This document shows, piece by piece, positions 26,214 to 35,484 of a DNA stretch of 64,000 bases. How positions within the stretch are numbered: the first letter of the stretch is position 1; every line of letters begins with the position of its first letter. A program made the translations under genes and the position numbers. Under the pieces are notes generated by a model. The model was not told the origin of the DNA and did not search any database. It saw nothing but the letters and a program-made list of their open reading frames with translations. Origin of the DNA: an uncultured Mediterraneibacter sp. (GTDB taxonomy: Bacteria; Bacillota; Clostridia; Lachnospirales; Lachnospiraceae); contig NZ_CALWFZ010000002.1 in the NCBI RefSeq assembly GCF_944377805.1, positions 62,001-126,000 of the forward strand. The letters are read 5' to 3'.

Positions 26214-27575
26214 ATGGAAGAAAAGAAGAAAGAGAAAAAGAAGAGTTCGATTGTAAAACGAATGATTATCGCTGTGGCATCCGGGTTTGTAGTCGGGGCG
26301 CTCTGTCTGCTGATCAGGGAATTTCTGAATGGAAATGGAAATGAAAAAGTATGGAACGTGGTCGATGCGATATTTTTCCAGGATATTACGACGACAACCG
26401 GCCTGGAAGGACTGGGGCTTTTCTACATTATAGGCCAGCTGTTTATGCGTGGGCTTCAGATGGCGATTGTGCCTCTGGTATTGACCTCGTTAAGTCTTGC
26501 GATGTGCAGCCTTGCCAATCCGGAGCGGCTTGGGAAAATAGCCGGAAAGACATTCCTTACTTATATCTGTTTTTATGTTGTGGCAGCCGCGCTCGCCGGA
26601 GCAGCCGCTTATTTTGTAAAATCGATGGGATGGTTTGATGTAAACCTGCCAAGCGAGATGGCGACAGAAGCGGTGACAATGGAAGGATATAATCCGCTGA
26701 CTGCGATTATAACCGCGGTTCCGTCCAATATTTTCACATCGTTTTCCTCCAACAATGAGATCCTTGCGGTATGTGTAGTAGCGATTATTATGGGGCTGTG
26801 CATGACGTACCTGGGGGATAAGACCGAGCCTCTTAAAAAAGTACTGGAAAACCTGAACGACATTATACAGATGTTTCTGAATTTCCTGATTGACAAAATC
26901 GGTCCGGTAGCGATCTTCTGTATGATTACGAGGACTCTTGCGGTATACGGAGTAGAGTATATAAGGCCGACTCTTGTATGGATGGTTACGACGATTGTTG
27001 TAGGTCTTGTGCTCGTCAATACGATTTATCCGATCGGTATCTTTCTGGCTACAAGAATGAATCCCTTCCCGTTTCTTAAAAAATCATTTAAGATCGGACT
27101 GTTTGCGGCGGCGACGAACTCTTCCGCGGCGACACTTCCGCTTAACACAAAGACATGCATCAACGAGCTTGGGTGTACGGAGGAAATCAGCAGTTTTGTT
27201 CTTCCGACAGGTATGACAATTAATATGAACGGTACGACCGCGATGCATATGATTGCCGTTACCTTCATCGCGGCAGCAGCTGGAATCGACATTACGCCTT
27301 CCACTCTGGTTATGGCGGCGTTCCTCTCAATCTGCACGGCGATGGGCTGCCCGGCCATTCCTGTGGCGGGAACAACAATGGTATATGTAGTTATGACAGG
27401 TCTGGGAATGAATTCGGAGCTCTGCATGATCGGATATTCACTTGTGCTGGCTATGAATTATCTGCCGGGTATGGCGGTAATTACCCTGAACGTGATCGGG
27501 GACGCTGCGACAAATGTGATTGTGAATTTTAAGGAAGGCGTTCTCAACAAAGACATTTATAACAAGATGGACTAA
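26214..27575 (+). CDS. Dicarboxylate/amino acid:cation symporter (DAACS/SDF family)
   Basis: 453 residues, about eight membrane helices plus two re-entrant loops. The first re-entrant loop carries NSSAATLPLNT (SSAATLP signature). The helix 7 NMDGT cation-binding motif reads NMNGT. The N terminus is strongly basic (MEEKKKEKKKSS). It takes up a dicarboxylate, glutamate/aspartate or cystine-like substrate with Na+ or H+; which one is not evident. The ATG at 26214 follows GAGGATGG. It has its own promoter and may be unrelated to the upstream catabolic cluster. Confidence 0.88.
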   Translation: MEEKKKEKKKSSIVKRMIIAVASGFVVGALCLLIREFLNGNGNEKVWNVVDAIFFQDITTTTGLEGLGLFYIIGQLFMRGLQMAIVPLVLTSLSLAMCSLANPERLGKIAGKTFLTYICFYVVAAALAGAAAYFVKSMGWFDVNLPSEMATEAVTMEGYNPLTAIITAVPSNIFTSFSSNNEILAVCVVAIIMGLCMTYLGDKTEPLKKVLENLNDIIQMFLNFLIDKIGPVAIFCMITRTLAVYGVEYIRPTLVWMVTTIVVGLVLVNTIYPIGIFLATRMNPFPFLKKSFKIGLFAAATNSSAATLPLNTKTCINELGCTEEISSFVLPTGMTINMNGTTAMHMIAVTFIAAAAGIDITPSTLVMAAFLSICTAMGCPAIPVAGTTMVYVVMTGLGMNSELCMIGYSLVLAMNYLPGMAVITLNVIGDAATNVIVNFKEGVLNKDIYNKMD

Positions 27576-27595
27576 GAGATATAAGAATGAAAGAA

Positions 27596-27622
27596 GAGAG
27601 CAGCGGCTTTGCCGCTGCTCTC
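27596..27622. terminator. Hairpin between the symporter and PBP genes
   Basis: 12-bp perfect GC-rich stem (27596-27607 with 27611-27622) with a three-base loop between convergent genes. T-runs are imperfect on both sides, so it may act as a bidirectional terminator of moderate strength. Confidence 0.7.
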
Positions 27623-27653
27623 TCTATGTTTGAAAAGCCATGTTCCTGCGAGG

Positions 27654-30293
27654 CTAGGGGGAAGGAGTGCCTCCGGCACCGCCGCCTCCGCTATCACCTC
27701 CGGTAGTACCGCCGCCTTCGGTACCGCCGCCAGTATTGCCACCGTTTCCGGTATCACCGCCGCCGGTGCCGGTGCCTCCACTGCCGCCAGTACCGGTGCC
27801 TCCGCTGCCACCGGTGCTGCCGCCTCCGGTATCACTACCGCCGGTGTTGCCGCTGTCTCCCGTGCCGGGAGTCGTAGTTGTGTTGTCTCCTGTACCGGGA
27901 TCTGTTGTAGTTGTATCCGAAGATGTGTCATCCGATGTATCATCCGATGACTGCGGCCGGGAGCTTCCGTGTCCCGAGCAGCTTTCAGTTGCCACATTTT
28001 CCGCGTCAAAGTATTCTGTAATGGACGGGCATCCGCTGGTTGCCAGAAGACCGGTTCGCGTACAGATTGTCTTCCGTACAACAGATGATGGAACTTCAAA
28101 GTCTTTGTATTCCAGTCCGTCATGGATTCGTTCCATAATCGCGTTCCAGATTCTCAAATGCCATGATCCCATACCGGACATGGGCTTGTTTTCATCATAT
28201 CCGCCCCAGATACTTGCGGTATAATACGGTGTGTAACCGCAGAACCAGCGGTCCGCATAGTCGTTTGTGGAACCTGTCTTTCCGGCAGTCGCCATATTGT
28301 CAAGCTTGGCTGAACTTCCGGTACCGCCGTTTACAACGTCCTCCATCGCGCTTGTGAGAAGATAGGAGGTGGACTCTTTGAGCACTTCGTGAGTGGCGGG
28401 GGCGGTGTTGTCAATCAGGACATTGCCGTCATGATCAAGAACCTGAGTGTACAGAACGGGTTCCGTATATACACCGCCGTTGGCGATAGAAGCAAACGCG
28501 GCAGTGATGTCAATGTTGTAAACACCATTTGTAATTCCGCCGAGAGCCATTGCCTGGTTCATATCTTCATCGGTAAGGGTTGAGATACCAAACTGCTCCA
28601 GATATTCATATCCCGTAGCCGGCCCGACCACCTCTGTAAGAGTACGGACAGCGCAGGTGTTAATGGACTGCTTGATGGCATTGCGGATCGTGGTCGTTCC
28701 GATATACCGTCCATTAGCATTATGCACTTCCTGACCGCTTTCATACCGATACGGTTCGTCGACAACAGTAGAAGCGAGTGTGATCTCACCCTCGTTGAGT
28801 CCCGGCGCGTAAGTGGACAGGATTTTGAAACAGGAGCCCGGCTGCTGAGTGGAAGATGTGGCGCGGTTGAGAGTACGGTTTCCGGTTTTCTGCCCCCGGC
28901 CGCCCACGATAGCCTTAACATATCCTGTAGTCTGATCCATTATAACGAAAGATACCTGAGGCTGTAAGGTAATGTCGTACTTCTCATCCACAATGTCTCC
29001 GGCATCCGTGTTGATGCCAAGTGTGCTCTTATAGGATTCGATTGCCTGAAGCGCCTCTTCTTCCGAAGAGAAGACAAGAGGATTTCTGCTGTCTATATTA
29101 TTGATAATATACTGTTTTAAGTTCTCTTTGCTGTAGTTCTCCACAGAGCCGTCAGCCCGGTGAATTGTAAGGGCATATTCCAGTCCGTATTCTGTGGCGG
29201 GGTAATAATCCGCATTCGCGGTTTCCTCGTCCGCAATCTGCTGGATCGCGGTGTCCTGAGTAGAAGTAATCGTAAGGCCTCCGCTGTAGAGCAGATTATA
29301 TGCCTGTGTCTCCGTATACCCTTTCTCATCGATGAGATCCTGGATGAGCTCCTCGATGATGGCGTCGGTAAAGTAGGAATAAGGAGAATTGTCCTCTGTG
29401 ACGGCCGCTGTCTGAAGAATCCGATCATAGACCGCGTCTGCAAGCGCTTCGTCGTACTCCGCCTGATTGATATATCCCTGTTCTAACATGTTGTTCAGTA
29501 CAGTTTTCCGTCTGCCGGCGTTATTGTCCGGGTTTTTCACCGGATCATACCTGGTCGGGTTCTGTGTGATGGCGGCGATTACCGCGGATTCCGAGAGTGT
29601 GAGATCAGCCACATCCTTGTTAAAATAACGGGTGGAAGCGGTCTGCACGCCCAGACATCCCTGGCCTAAGTTGATTGTGTTCATATAGGCCTCGATAATC
29701 TGTTCCTTGCTCATTTCCTTTTCAATCTGAAGCGCCAGATACTGTTCCTGGAGTTTACGCTCTACTTTGTCAAAAAATGTTTCCTCGTTGACAAAGTCGG
29801 GAAATACATTGTTCTTGATGAGCTGCTGTGTCAGAGTACTGGCTCCCTCTGAGAAATTAAAGCCGTTGGAAATACCGACAAAGGCGGCTCTTACGATTCC
29901 CTGAAGGTCAATGCCGTTGTGCTCATAGAAACGCTCGTCCTCAATCGCAATAAACGCATGGGGAAGATATTCTGAGTTTGCAGTGATTTCATCATATGTT
30001 TTATACACACGGTTGGAATCAGAATCTTTTAAAGTTTCAAGTACCGTTCCGTTCTGGTCCGTGATATTCGTCGTATATCCTTTTGGAAGAATATCATCTG
30101 CGGATACGGCAGGAGTGTTGTCGATGATCTTCTTTGCAAAGATTCCGCCTCCGATTACGCATATCACTCCGAGCAGGAGTATGCAGATGACCAGAGCTTT
30201 AAAGAACCGTACGCCTACACGTTTCTTTTTCATTCTCTTTTTAGAAGAAATACTCCGCTTTCTTCTGGAAAGATTGTTTTTTCCATAATTCAC
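27654..30293 (-). CDS. Class A penicillin-binding protein (PBP1A family)
   Basis: 879 residues from a GTG start placed nine bases after AAAGGAGG. A basic cytoplasmic segment and one membrane helix (about 35-58) lead into the GT51 glycosyltransferase (EDERFYEHNGID) and the transpeptidase with SCFK (from QQPGSCFK), SIN and KTG (AGKTGST) motifs. It polymerises and crosslinks peptidoglycan outside the membrane. The last ~100 residues are a Ser/Asp/Thr run followed by a Gly/Thr-rich low-complexity tail ending GGTPSP, which is absent from minimal PBP1 proteins. An upstream TTG (30314) would include the ribosome binding site within the coding sequence and was rejected. Confidence 0.93.
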   Translation of the reverse strand: MNYGKNNLSRRKRSISSKKRMKKKRVGVRFFKALVICILLLGVICVIGGGIFAKKIIDNTPAVSADDILPKGYTTNITDQNGTVLETLKDSDSNRVYKTYDEITANSEYLPHAFIAIEDERFYEHNGIDLQGIVRAAFVGISNGFNFSEGASTLTQQLIKNNVFPDFVNEETFFDKVERKLQEQYLALQIEKEMSKEQIIEAYMNTINLGQGCLGVQTASTRYFNKDVADLTLSESAVIAAITQNPTRYDPVKNPDNNAGRRKTVLNNMLEQGYINQAEYDEALADAVYDRILQTAAVTEDNSPYSYFTDAIIEELIQDLIDEKGYTETQAYNLLYSGGLTITSTQDTAIQQIADEETANADYYPATEYGLEYALTIHRADGSVENYSKENLKQYIINNIDSRNPLVFSSEEEALQAIESYKSTLGINTDAGDIVDEKYDITLQPQVSFVIMDQTTGYVKAIVGGRGQKTGNRTLNRATSSTQQPGSCFKILSTYAPGLNEGEITLASTVVDEPYRYESGQEVHNANGRYIGTTTIRNAIKQSINTCAVRTLTEVVGPATGYEYLEQFGISTLTDEDMNQAMALGGITNGVYNIDITAAFASIANGGVYTEPVLYTQVLDHDGNVLIDNTAPATHEVLKESTSYLLTSAMEDVVNGGTGSSAKLDNMATAGKTGSTNDYADRWFCGYTPYYTASIWGGYDENKPMSGMGSWHLRIWNAIMERIHDGLEYKDFEVPSSVVRKTICTRTGLLATSGCPSITEYFDAENVATESCSGHGSSRPQSSDDTSDDTSSDTTTTDPGTGDNTTTTPGTGDSGNTGGSDTGGGSTGGSGGTGTGGSGGTGTGGGDTGNGGNTGGGTEGGGTTGGDSGGGGAGGTPSP

Positions 30294-30322
30294 GAATAAC
30301 ATCCTCCTTTTCAACTCTTATG

Positions 30323-30351
30323 ATTATATCAAATATATTCTTTTTAATAAA
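30323..30351 (-). promoter_or_regulatory. Probable promoter of the PBP gene
   Basis: Minus-strand TTTATT (30351-30346), 17-base spacer, perfect TATAAT (30328-30323), about 30 bases upstream of the start. Confidence 0.6.
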
Positions 30352-30416
30352 GGAAAAAATAAAATCTTCATATTTTCTACATAAATTTAAGAAAATGTTT
30401 CAGCGCTGCCTTTTTC

Positions 30417-30445
30417 TTGTAGTTTACAGCTCTGTCTGATATAGT
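30417..30445 (+). promoter_or_regulatory. Probable promoter of the YigZ gene
   Basis: TTGTAG (30417-30422), 17-base spacer, TATAGT (30440-30445), 56 bases before the ATG. Confidence 0.6.
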
Positions 30446-30501
30446 AAAATAAGTGTATTTTCCCGGAGCAGACGGCCCGGGCATATCAGGAGGAGCATAT
30501 T

Positions 30502-31161
30502 ATGGAGAGTTACCGCACGGTCTGCGGACACGGTACAGGAGAGATTACGGAGAAAAAATCCAGATTTATCGCGGATATATTTCCGGTTTCCTCAGAAGAA
30601 GAGGCGTTTGAGCATATAGAGAGGATCCGGAAGAAACACTGGAGCGCCAGGCATCACTGCTTCGCTTTCGTGCTTGGAAGGAATCCGGGGTATGAGCGGA
30701 TCAGCGACGATGGGGAACCTTCCGGGACGGCGGGTAAACCGATTCTGGAGGTGCTAAAAGGCAGGGGACTTACGGATGTTCTGGCTGTGGTCACCAGGTA
30801 TTTCGGAGGAACCCTTCTGGGAACAGGAGGGCTGGTAAGAGCCTACACGGCCGCGGCGGCGGAGGGGATTTCCCGCACCGGGATTATCACAAAAATTCAC
30901 GGGATACGCCTTCAAATCGGCACGGATTACACTGGGCTGGGAAAGATTCAGCATCTCCTTTTGGCCAGGGGGATCAACATACTGGATACCGTATATACAG
31001 ACAAGGTAGAACTTCAGGTCCTTGTTCCAAAAGATGAGACGGATGAGCTTTGCAAAGCAATTCTTGAAAGTACGAACGGGCAGGCTCTGATGGAAGAGGG
31101 AGAAGAGTGCTGGTTTTCGGCTGGCGATTCGAGAACTGAGATTTATCATTCGGAGACATAA
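30502..31161 (+). CDS. yigZ: YigZ/IMPACT family protein
   Basis: 219 residues. The N-terminal UPF0029/Impact domain is recognised from EKKSRFIADIFPV, HHCFAFVLG, ISDDGEPSGTAGKPILE and VTRYFGGTLLGTGGLVRAYTAA. A C-terminal ferredoxin-like UPF0029 domain follows (about 140-205). Bacterial members are of uncertain role; eukaryotic IMPACT modulates the Gcn1/Gcn2 translation response. The gene stands alone, with AGGAGG upstream of the ATG and a terminator after it. Confidence 0.9.
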   Translation: MESYRTVCGHGTGEITEKKSRFIADIFPVSSEEEAFEHIERIRKKHWSARHHCFAFVLGRNPGYERISDDGEPSGTAGKPILEVLKGRGLTDVLAVVTRYFGGTLLGTGGLVRAYTAAAAEGISRTGIITKIHGIRLQIGTDYTGLGKIQHLLLARGINILDTVYTDKVELQVLVPKDETDELCKAILESTNGQALMEEGEECWFSAGDSRTEIYHSET

Positions 31162-31163
31162 GT

Positions 31164-31224
31164 AAACCGCCGGCAAAACGGAACTCTGTAAATGTCTGAC
31201 AGATTCCGGACTGCCGGCGGTTTT
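31164..31224. terminator. Terminator between yigZ and hpf
   Basis: 12-bp perfect stem AAACCGCCGGCA/TGCCGGCGGTTT (31164-31175 with 31212-31223) followed by T. It lies between convergent genes; the A-run on the left side could serve the opposite strand. Confidence 0.82.
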
Positions 31225-31251
31225 ATATTATCTGTTTATGAGGAAAAGACA

Positions 31252-31809
31252 TTATGAGAATTCCGGTTCAATCAGTCCGAAGGAACCGTCTTTTCTCTTG
31301 TAAACTACGTTGACCTCTTCAGTCTCCGCATTGGAGAAGACGAAGAAGCTGTGTCCCAAAAGCTCCATCTGAAGGCAGGCGTCTTCCGGGTACATCGGCT
31401 TTACACCGAATTTCTTTGTGCGAACGATGCGGATTTCATCGTCTTCCGGAGTGCTGCTCTCTGACTCTATGAACTCTTTCCGGATGCTGCCTGTAGGTGC
31501 TGCTGAAGTGGGATGCCCCTGGTTTTTTGCGACCAGCTTGTTTTTGTATTTGCGGAGCTGACGTTCAATGATCTCTTCCACAAGATCAATGGATACGTAC
31601 ATGTCATTGCTTGTCTGCTCGGAGCGGATGATCGTGCCTTTGACCGGGATCGTTACCTCGATTTTCTGGCGGTCCTTTTCCACGCTTAAGGTGACGGTGA
31701 TCTCTGTTTCAGGAGTGAAGTACCTTTCAAGTTTCCCGAGTTTCTGTTCGACGGCCTCTTTGAGTCCTGCAGTTACTTCAATGTTTTTTCCGCTGATGAT
31801 ATAATTCAT
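31252..31809 (-). CDS. hpf: Ribosome hibernation-promoting factor, long form
   Basis: 185 residues. The N-terminal S30AE/YfiA domain (MNYIISGKNIEVTAGL, then a central ERYFTPETEITVTLSVEKD) binds the small-subunit decoding site. The C-terminal domain (VVRTKKFGVKPMYPEDACLQMELLGHSFFVFSN-like region) mediates 100S ribosome dimers. The pair marks the long-HPF type of Firmicutes. The ATG at 31809 has AAGGAG ten bases upstream; upstream in-frame codons would include the ribosome binding site. A promoter and a palindrome precede it. Confidence 0.95.
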   Translation of the reverse strand: MNYIISGKNIEVTAGLKEAVEQKLGKLERYFTPETEITVTLSVEKDRQKIEVTIPVKGTIIRSEQTSNDMYVSIDLVEEIIERQLRKYKNKLVAKNQGHPTSAAPTGSIRKEFIESESSTPEDDEIRIVRTKKFGVKPMYPEDACLQMELLGHSFFVFSNAETEEVNVVYKRKDGSFGLIEPEFS

Positions 31810-31840
31810 ACTGTTCAACTCCTTTTTGTTCATATTAGAC

Positions 31841-31867
31841 ATAAACACATGTTAAATATGTGTTTAT
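31841..31867. promoter_or_regulatory. Palindrome in the hpf leader
   Basis: ATAAACACAT and ATGTGTTTAT (10-bp perfect arms, 7-base centre) lie just downstream of the hpf -10. It could be a repressor operator or a leader hairpin controlling hpf. Confidence 0.5.
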
Positions 31868-31868
31868 A

Positions 31869-31897
31869 TTATATAAATATTATAACATGAAACAATG
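31869..31897 (-). promoter_or_regulatory. Probable hpf promoter
   Basis: Minus-strand TTGTTT, 16-base spacer, TATAAT, directly upstream of the leader palindrome; coordinates are accurate to a few bases. Confidence 0.5.
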
Positions 31898-31931
31898 CTC
31901 ATGTATAGAACCAATCACTCGGAAGAGAAGA

Positions 31932-33758
31932 TTATTTCATGTTGCTTCGTTTACGCATTCTCGAGTCAAGTATCTTTTTGCGGATGCGCAGAGTCTTGGG
32001 GGTTACCTCAAGAAGTTCATCCGTATCGATGAAATCCAGTGCCTGCTCCAGGCTTAAGACGCGCGGAGGCGTCAGTCTCAACGCTTCGTCAGCGCTGGAG
32101 GAGCGTGTATTGGTCAGATGCTTTGTCTTGCAGACATTCAGTTCAATATCTTCTGCTTTTCCGTTCTGTCCTATGACCATACCTGCGTATACCTTTTCGC
32201 CGGGTCCGATAAAGAGGGTACCCCGATCCTGAGCGCTGTACAGTCCGTAAGTCACAGACTCTCCTGTCTCAAAGGCAATGAGCGATCCCTGTTTGCGGTA
32301 CTGGATGTCGCCCTTATATGGAGCGTACCCGTCAAAGCTTGTATTGAGGATGCCGTTTCCTTTTGTATCTGTCAGAAACTCTCCCCGGTATCCGATCAGT
32401 CCTCTGGATGGGATGGAGAACTCCAACCGTGTGTATCCGCCGCCGGTAGGAGCCATGTTGCGCAGTTCGCCTTTTCTCTGGCCGAGTTTTTCGATAACAA
32501 CACCGGTGAACTCGTCGGGAACATCAATATAAGCGGTTTCCATCGGTTCTGTTTTTTTGCCGTTCTCATCGGTTCTGTAGAGTACTTCCGCCTTGCTGAC
32601 GGCAAATTCATATCCTTCTCTTCGCATATTCTCGATCAGGACGGAGAGGTGGAGCTCTCCGCGTCCGGATACTTTAAAGCTGTCTGTGTTGTCTGTTTCC
32701 TCCACTCTCAGGCTGACGTCAGTGTTCAGCTCACGGAACAGACGGTCTCGCAGGTGGCGGGAAGTAATGTACTTGCCTTCCTGCCCGGCAAAGGGGCTGT
32801 CATTTACAATAAACTGCATGGCGATAGTAGGCTCTGAGATTTTCTGAAACGGGATGGGCTGTGGATCCTCAGAAGAGCAGAGCGTATCGCCGATGGAAAT
32901 ATCCGAGATACCTGAGATCGCAACGATGGAGCCGATGGAAGCCTCCTTTACCTCGACTTTTTCCAGGCCGTCAAATTCATACAGTCTGCTGATTTTTACT
33001 TTTTTCTGTTTATCCGGATCGTGATGATTTACGAGAACCATCTCCCGATTCACAGCAATACTTCCGTTGTCAACTTTTCCGATGCCGATTCGGCCCACAT
33101 ACTCATTGTAGTCGATGGTGCTGATCAGCACCTGAGTGGGGGCCTCAGGATCCCCCTCCGGTGCCGGGATATAGTCGAGAATTGTCTCGAAGAGCGGCTT
33201 CATATCTGTTCCCTCTTCCTCGGGGTCAAGGGAGGCAACGCCAGTCTTGGCGGACGCATAGACAAAGGGGCATTCCAGTTGCTCATCTGAGGCGCCCAGA
33301 TCGATAAAGAGCTCCAGCACTTCGTCGATTACAGCTTCCGGCCGGGCCTCGGGGCGGTCGATCTTGTTGAGACACACGATGACAGGCAGATCCAGATCCA
33401 GAGCTTTACGAAGAACGAACTTGGTCTGGGGCATGGCTCCCTCGAAGGCGTCTACTACAAGGACAACACCGTTGACCATCTTCAGCACACGCTCCACTTC
33501 TCCGCCAAAATCGGCATGTCCCGGAGTGTCGATAATGTTGATTTTGACCCCATTGTAATGTACGGCGGTATTTTTGGAGAGGATGGTGATGCCGCGTTCC
33601 CGCTCTATGTCATTGGAGTCCATGACGCGTTCCGCCACCTCCTGGTTTTCGCGGAATACGCCGCTCTGTTTTAAAAGCTCATCAACCAGTGTGGTTTTTC
33701 CGTGGTCGACATGAGCGATAATAGCAATATTTCTTACATCTTCACGTTTTGTCTTCAT
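31932..33758 (-). CDS. typA: Ribosome-associated GTPase TypA/BipA
   Basis: 608 residues. It is a translational GTPase related to EF-G/LepA that acts in 50S assembly and stress or cold adaptation. G1 reads [11 protein letters not shown]2 includes [12 protein letters not shown]3 DTPGHADFG and G4 NKIDRPEA. Domains II, III/V and the TypA-specific C-terminal domain ([11 protein letters not shown], then [23 protein letters not shown]) follow. The ATG at 33758 begins [14 protein letters not shown]; an upstream in-frame codon at 33791 is less likely. Confidence 0.97.
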   Translation of the reverse strand: MKTKREDVRNIAIIAHVDHGKTTLVDELLKQSGVFRENQEVAERVMDSNDIERERGITILSKNTAVHYNGVKINIIDTPGHADFGGEVERVLKMVNGVVLVVDAFEGAMPQTKFVLRKALDLDLPVIVCLNKIDRPEARPEAVIDEVLELFIDLGASDEQLECPFVYASAKTGVASLDPEEEGTDMKPLFETILDYIPAPEGDPEAPTQVLISTIDYNEYVGRIGIGKVDNGSIAVNREMVLVNHHDPDKQKKVKISRLYEFDGLEKVEVKEASIGSIVAISGISDISIGDTLCSSEDPQPIPFQKISEPTIAMQFIVNDSPFAGQEGKYITSRHLRDRLFRELNTDVSLRVEETDNTDSFKVSGRGELHLSVLIENMRREGYEFAVSKAEVLYRTDENGKKTEPMETAYIDVPDEFTGVVIEKLGQRKGELRNMAPTGGGYTRLEFSIPSRGLIGYRGEFLTDTKGNGILNTSFDGYAPYKGDIQYRKQGSLIAFETGESVTYGLYSAQDRGTLFIGPGEKVYAGMVIGQNGKAEDIELNVCKTKHLTNTRSSSADEALRLTPPRVLSLEQALDFIDTDELLEVTPKTLRIRKKILDSRMRKRSNMK

Positions 33759-33816
33759 AAATATTTCGCACTCTTTCCTTATATAATACAATTCTTTTTC
33801 TTACTGCAACTTTTTT

Positions 33817-33844
33817 ATTTTATCACAAAATTACTAATTTACAA
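33817..33844 (-). promoter_or_regulatory. Probable typA promoter
   Basis: Minus-strand TTGTAA (33844-33839), 16-base spacer, TAAAAT (33822-33817), about 60 bases upstream of the typA ATG. Confidence 0.55.
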
Positions 33845-33996
33845 CAGCGTGAATAACAAAACATATGGGAGGGGTGTAAAAAGTAGAAAAATGGTGTCGA
33901 ACGATTCTTAAGATCTGAAGTTCTAAAGAAGGCATCCTGCACATACACTTAGTAGTGACTCAAAATACCAGAAAGAGGAAGGGAGAACTACAGATT

Positions 33997-34626
33997 ATGT
34001 CAGATAAGATCATTGAGAACAATCAGGTAACAGTCATAGGAACCGTGGTGTCGGAGTTTACATACAGCCACGAAGTGTTTGGTGAGGGGTTCTATATGGT
34101 GGACCTCCTGGTAAGAAGGCTGAGCAGTTCAAATGACAGAATCCCGGTGATGGTGTCGGAGCGCCTGCTCGACGTATCACAGAGCTATATGAAAAAGTGT
34201 ATCAAAGTAACCGGACAGTTCCGTTCGTACAACCGTCACGAAGAACAGCGCAACCGGCTGGTGCTCTCGGTATTTGCCAGGGAGATCGAGTTTGTGGATG
34301 AGGAGCCGGACGGAGCGCGCACGAACCATATACTGTTGGAGGGGTATATGTGTAAAAGGCCGGTATACCGCAAGACTCCGCTGGGGCGCGAGATTGCGGA
34401 TCTTCTTTTGGCGGTGAACAGGCCCTACGGGAAGTCAGACTATATTCCGTGTATCTGCTGGGGGAGAAATGCCCGGTACGCATCTGGATTTGATGTAGGG
34501 GAACATGTGCGGATCCTCGGGAGAATCCAGAGCCGGGAGTATGTGAAGAAACTCTCGGAGACTCAGACCGAGACAAGAACCGCATATGAAGTCTCTGTAA
34601 GCAAACTGGAATGCCTTGAAGAGTGA
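33997..34626 (+). CDS. SSB-like protein with two OB-fold regions
   Basis: 209 residues. The second half (about 105-200) has clear SSB features: GREIADLLLAVNRPYGKSDYIPCICWG and GEHVRILGRIQSREY. The first half (about 8-100) follows the same order of strands, NQVTVIGTVVSEF, then IPVMVSERL and KVTGQFRSY, in more diverged form. This suggests two OB folds in one chain. It lacks the acidic DDDIPF-type SSB tail, so it is not the main replicative SSB. Role in ssDNA binding is inferred. The ATG at 33997 follows GAGGAAGGGAG. A terminator separates it from dapB. Confidence 0.75.
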   Translation: MSDKIIENNQVTVIGTVVSEFTYSHEVFGEGFYMVDLLVRRLSSSNDRIPVMVSERLLDVSQSYMKKCIKVTGQFRSYNRHEEQRNRLVLSVFAREIEFVDEEPDGARTNHILLEGYMCKRPVYRKTPLGREIADLLLAVNRPYGKSDYIPCICWGRNARYASGFDVGEHVRILGRIQSREYVKKLSETQTETRTAYEVSVSKLECLEE

Positions 34627-34631
34627 TTGTT

Positions 34632-34680
34632 AAAAGGATATCATGTGTTGAGATTCGCTCTCAGATATGGTATCCTTTTT
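34632..34680 (+). terminator. Terminator between the SSB-like gene and dapB
   Basis: AAAAGGATA (34632-34640) pairs with TATCCTTTT (34671-34679) around an inner TGAGA-TTCGC-TCTCA hairpin, ending in T residues. Confidence 0.8.
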
Positions 34681-34710
34681 ATATGTGAGAACAGATTAGG
34701 AGGAGAGATT

Positions 34711-35469
34711 ATGGTTAGGTTTTTGATGCATGGATGCAACGGAAAAATGGGAAGAATGATTACCGAGATTACAAAGGCGGATGATGGAGCTGTAATCGCC
34801 GCCGGAGTGGATGCTTACACGGAAGTACCCAATGATTATCCGGTATTTGATTCAATAGAAAAGTGTAATGCGGATGTTGATGTGGTTATTGATTTCTCAA
34901 CTGCGAAAGCTATCGACGGTCTTCTGGACTACTGCGTGGAGAAAAAGCTTGCGGTTGTACTGTGTACGACAGGACTGTCCGATGAACAGCTTAAAAAAGT
35001 GGAGGAGGCTTCCCGCACGATTCCGGTGCTCAAATCAGCCAATATGTCTCTTGGAATCAATCTGCTGTTAAAGCTTCTTAAAGATGCGGCCAGGGTGCTT
35101 TCCCCGGCGGGTTATGACATCGAAGTGGTGGAGCGTCATCACAACCAGAAACTGGACGCTCCGAGCGGTACGGCGCTGGCCCTCGCGGATTCGATCAATG
35201 ACGAACTGAACGGAGAGTTCCACTATGTATATGACAGAAGCCAGGTGCGTCAGAAGAGAGACAGAAAGGAGATCGGAATTTCCGCAGTCCGCGGAGGCAC
35301 GATCGTGGGCAATCATGACGTGATCTTCGCAGGTACAGACGAAGTGATCGAGTTTACGCACACGGCATATTCCAGAAGCGTGTTTGCCAAGGGTGCAGTG
35401 GAGGCGGGAAAATTCCTTGCCGGAAAAGCCGCCGGAATGTATGATATGGGAGATGTGGTCGGCCTTTAA
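34711..35469 (+). CDS. dapB: 4-hydroxy-tetrahydrodipicolinate reductase
   Basis: 252 residues. It reduces HTPA to tetrahydrodipicolinate in the lysine/diaminopimelate pathway and, in spore formers, feeds the branch near dipicolinate. The N-terminal dinucleotide-binding motif is HGCNGKMGRMI; the catalytic/substrate motif is ERHHNQKLDAPSGTA with the HH pair and K; SAVRGGTIVGNHDVIF follows. The ATG at 34711 has TAGGAGGAG upstream. It begins a close-packed run dapB-fbp-sigma factor. Confidence 0.96.
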   Translation: MVRFLMHGCNGKMGRMITEITKADDGAVIAAGVDAYTEVPNDYPVFDSIEKCNADVDVVIDFSTAKAIDGLLDYCVEKKLAVVLCTTGLSDEQLKKVEEASRTIPVLKSANMSLGINLLLKLLKDAARVLSPAGYDIEVVERHHNQKLDAPSGTALALADSINDELNGEFHYVYDRSQVRQKRDRKEIGISAVRGGTIVGNHDVIFAGTDEVIEFTHTAYSRSVFAKGAVEAGKFLAGKAAGMYDMGDVVGL

Positions 35470-35484
35470 AAAGGAAGTGGAAAA

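Noticed and set aside
27654..27960. Repetitive DNA resembling a tandem or CRISPR-like array
   Set aside because: The repeats are in-frame Gly/Thr codons of the PBP tail; there are no regular spacers.
33895..33901. TGTCGAA, a perfect 0A-box heptamer upstream of the SSB-like gene
   Set aside because: A seven-base match is expected several times in 64 kb on two strands, and no tandem box or matched promoter is present here, unlike at spoIIG.
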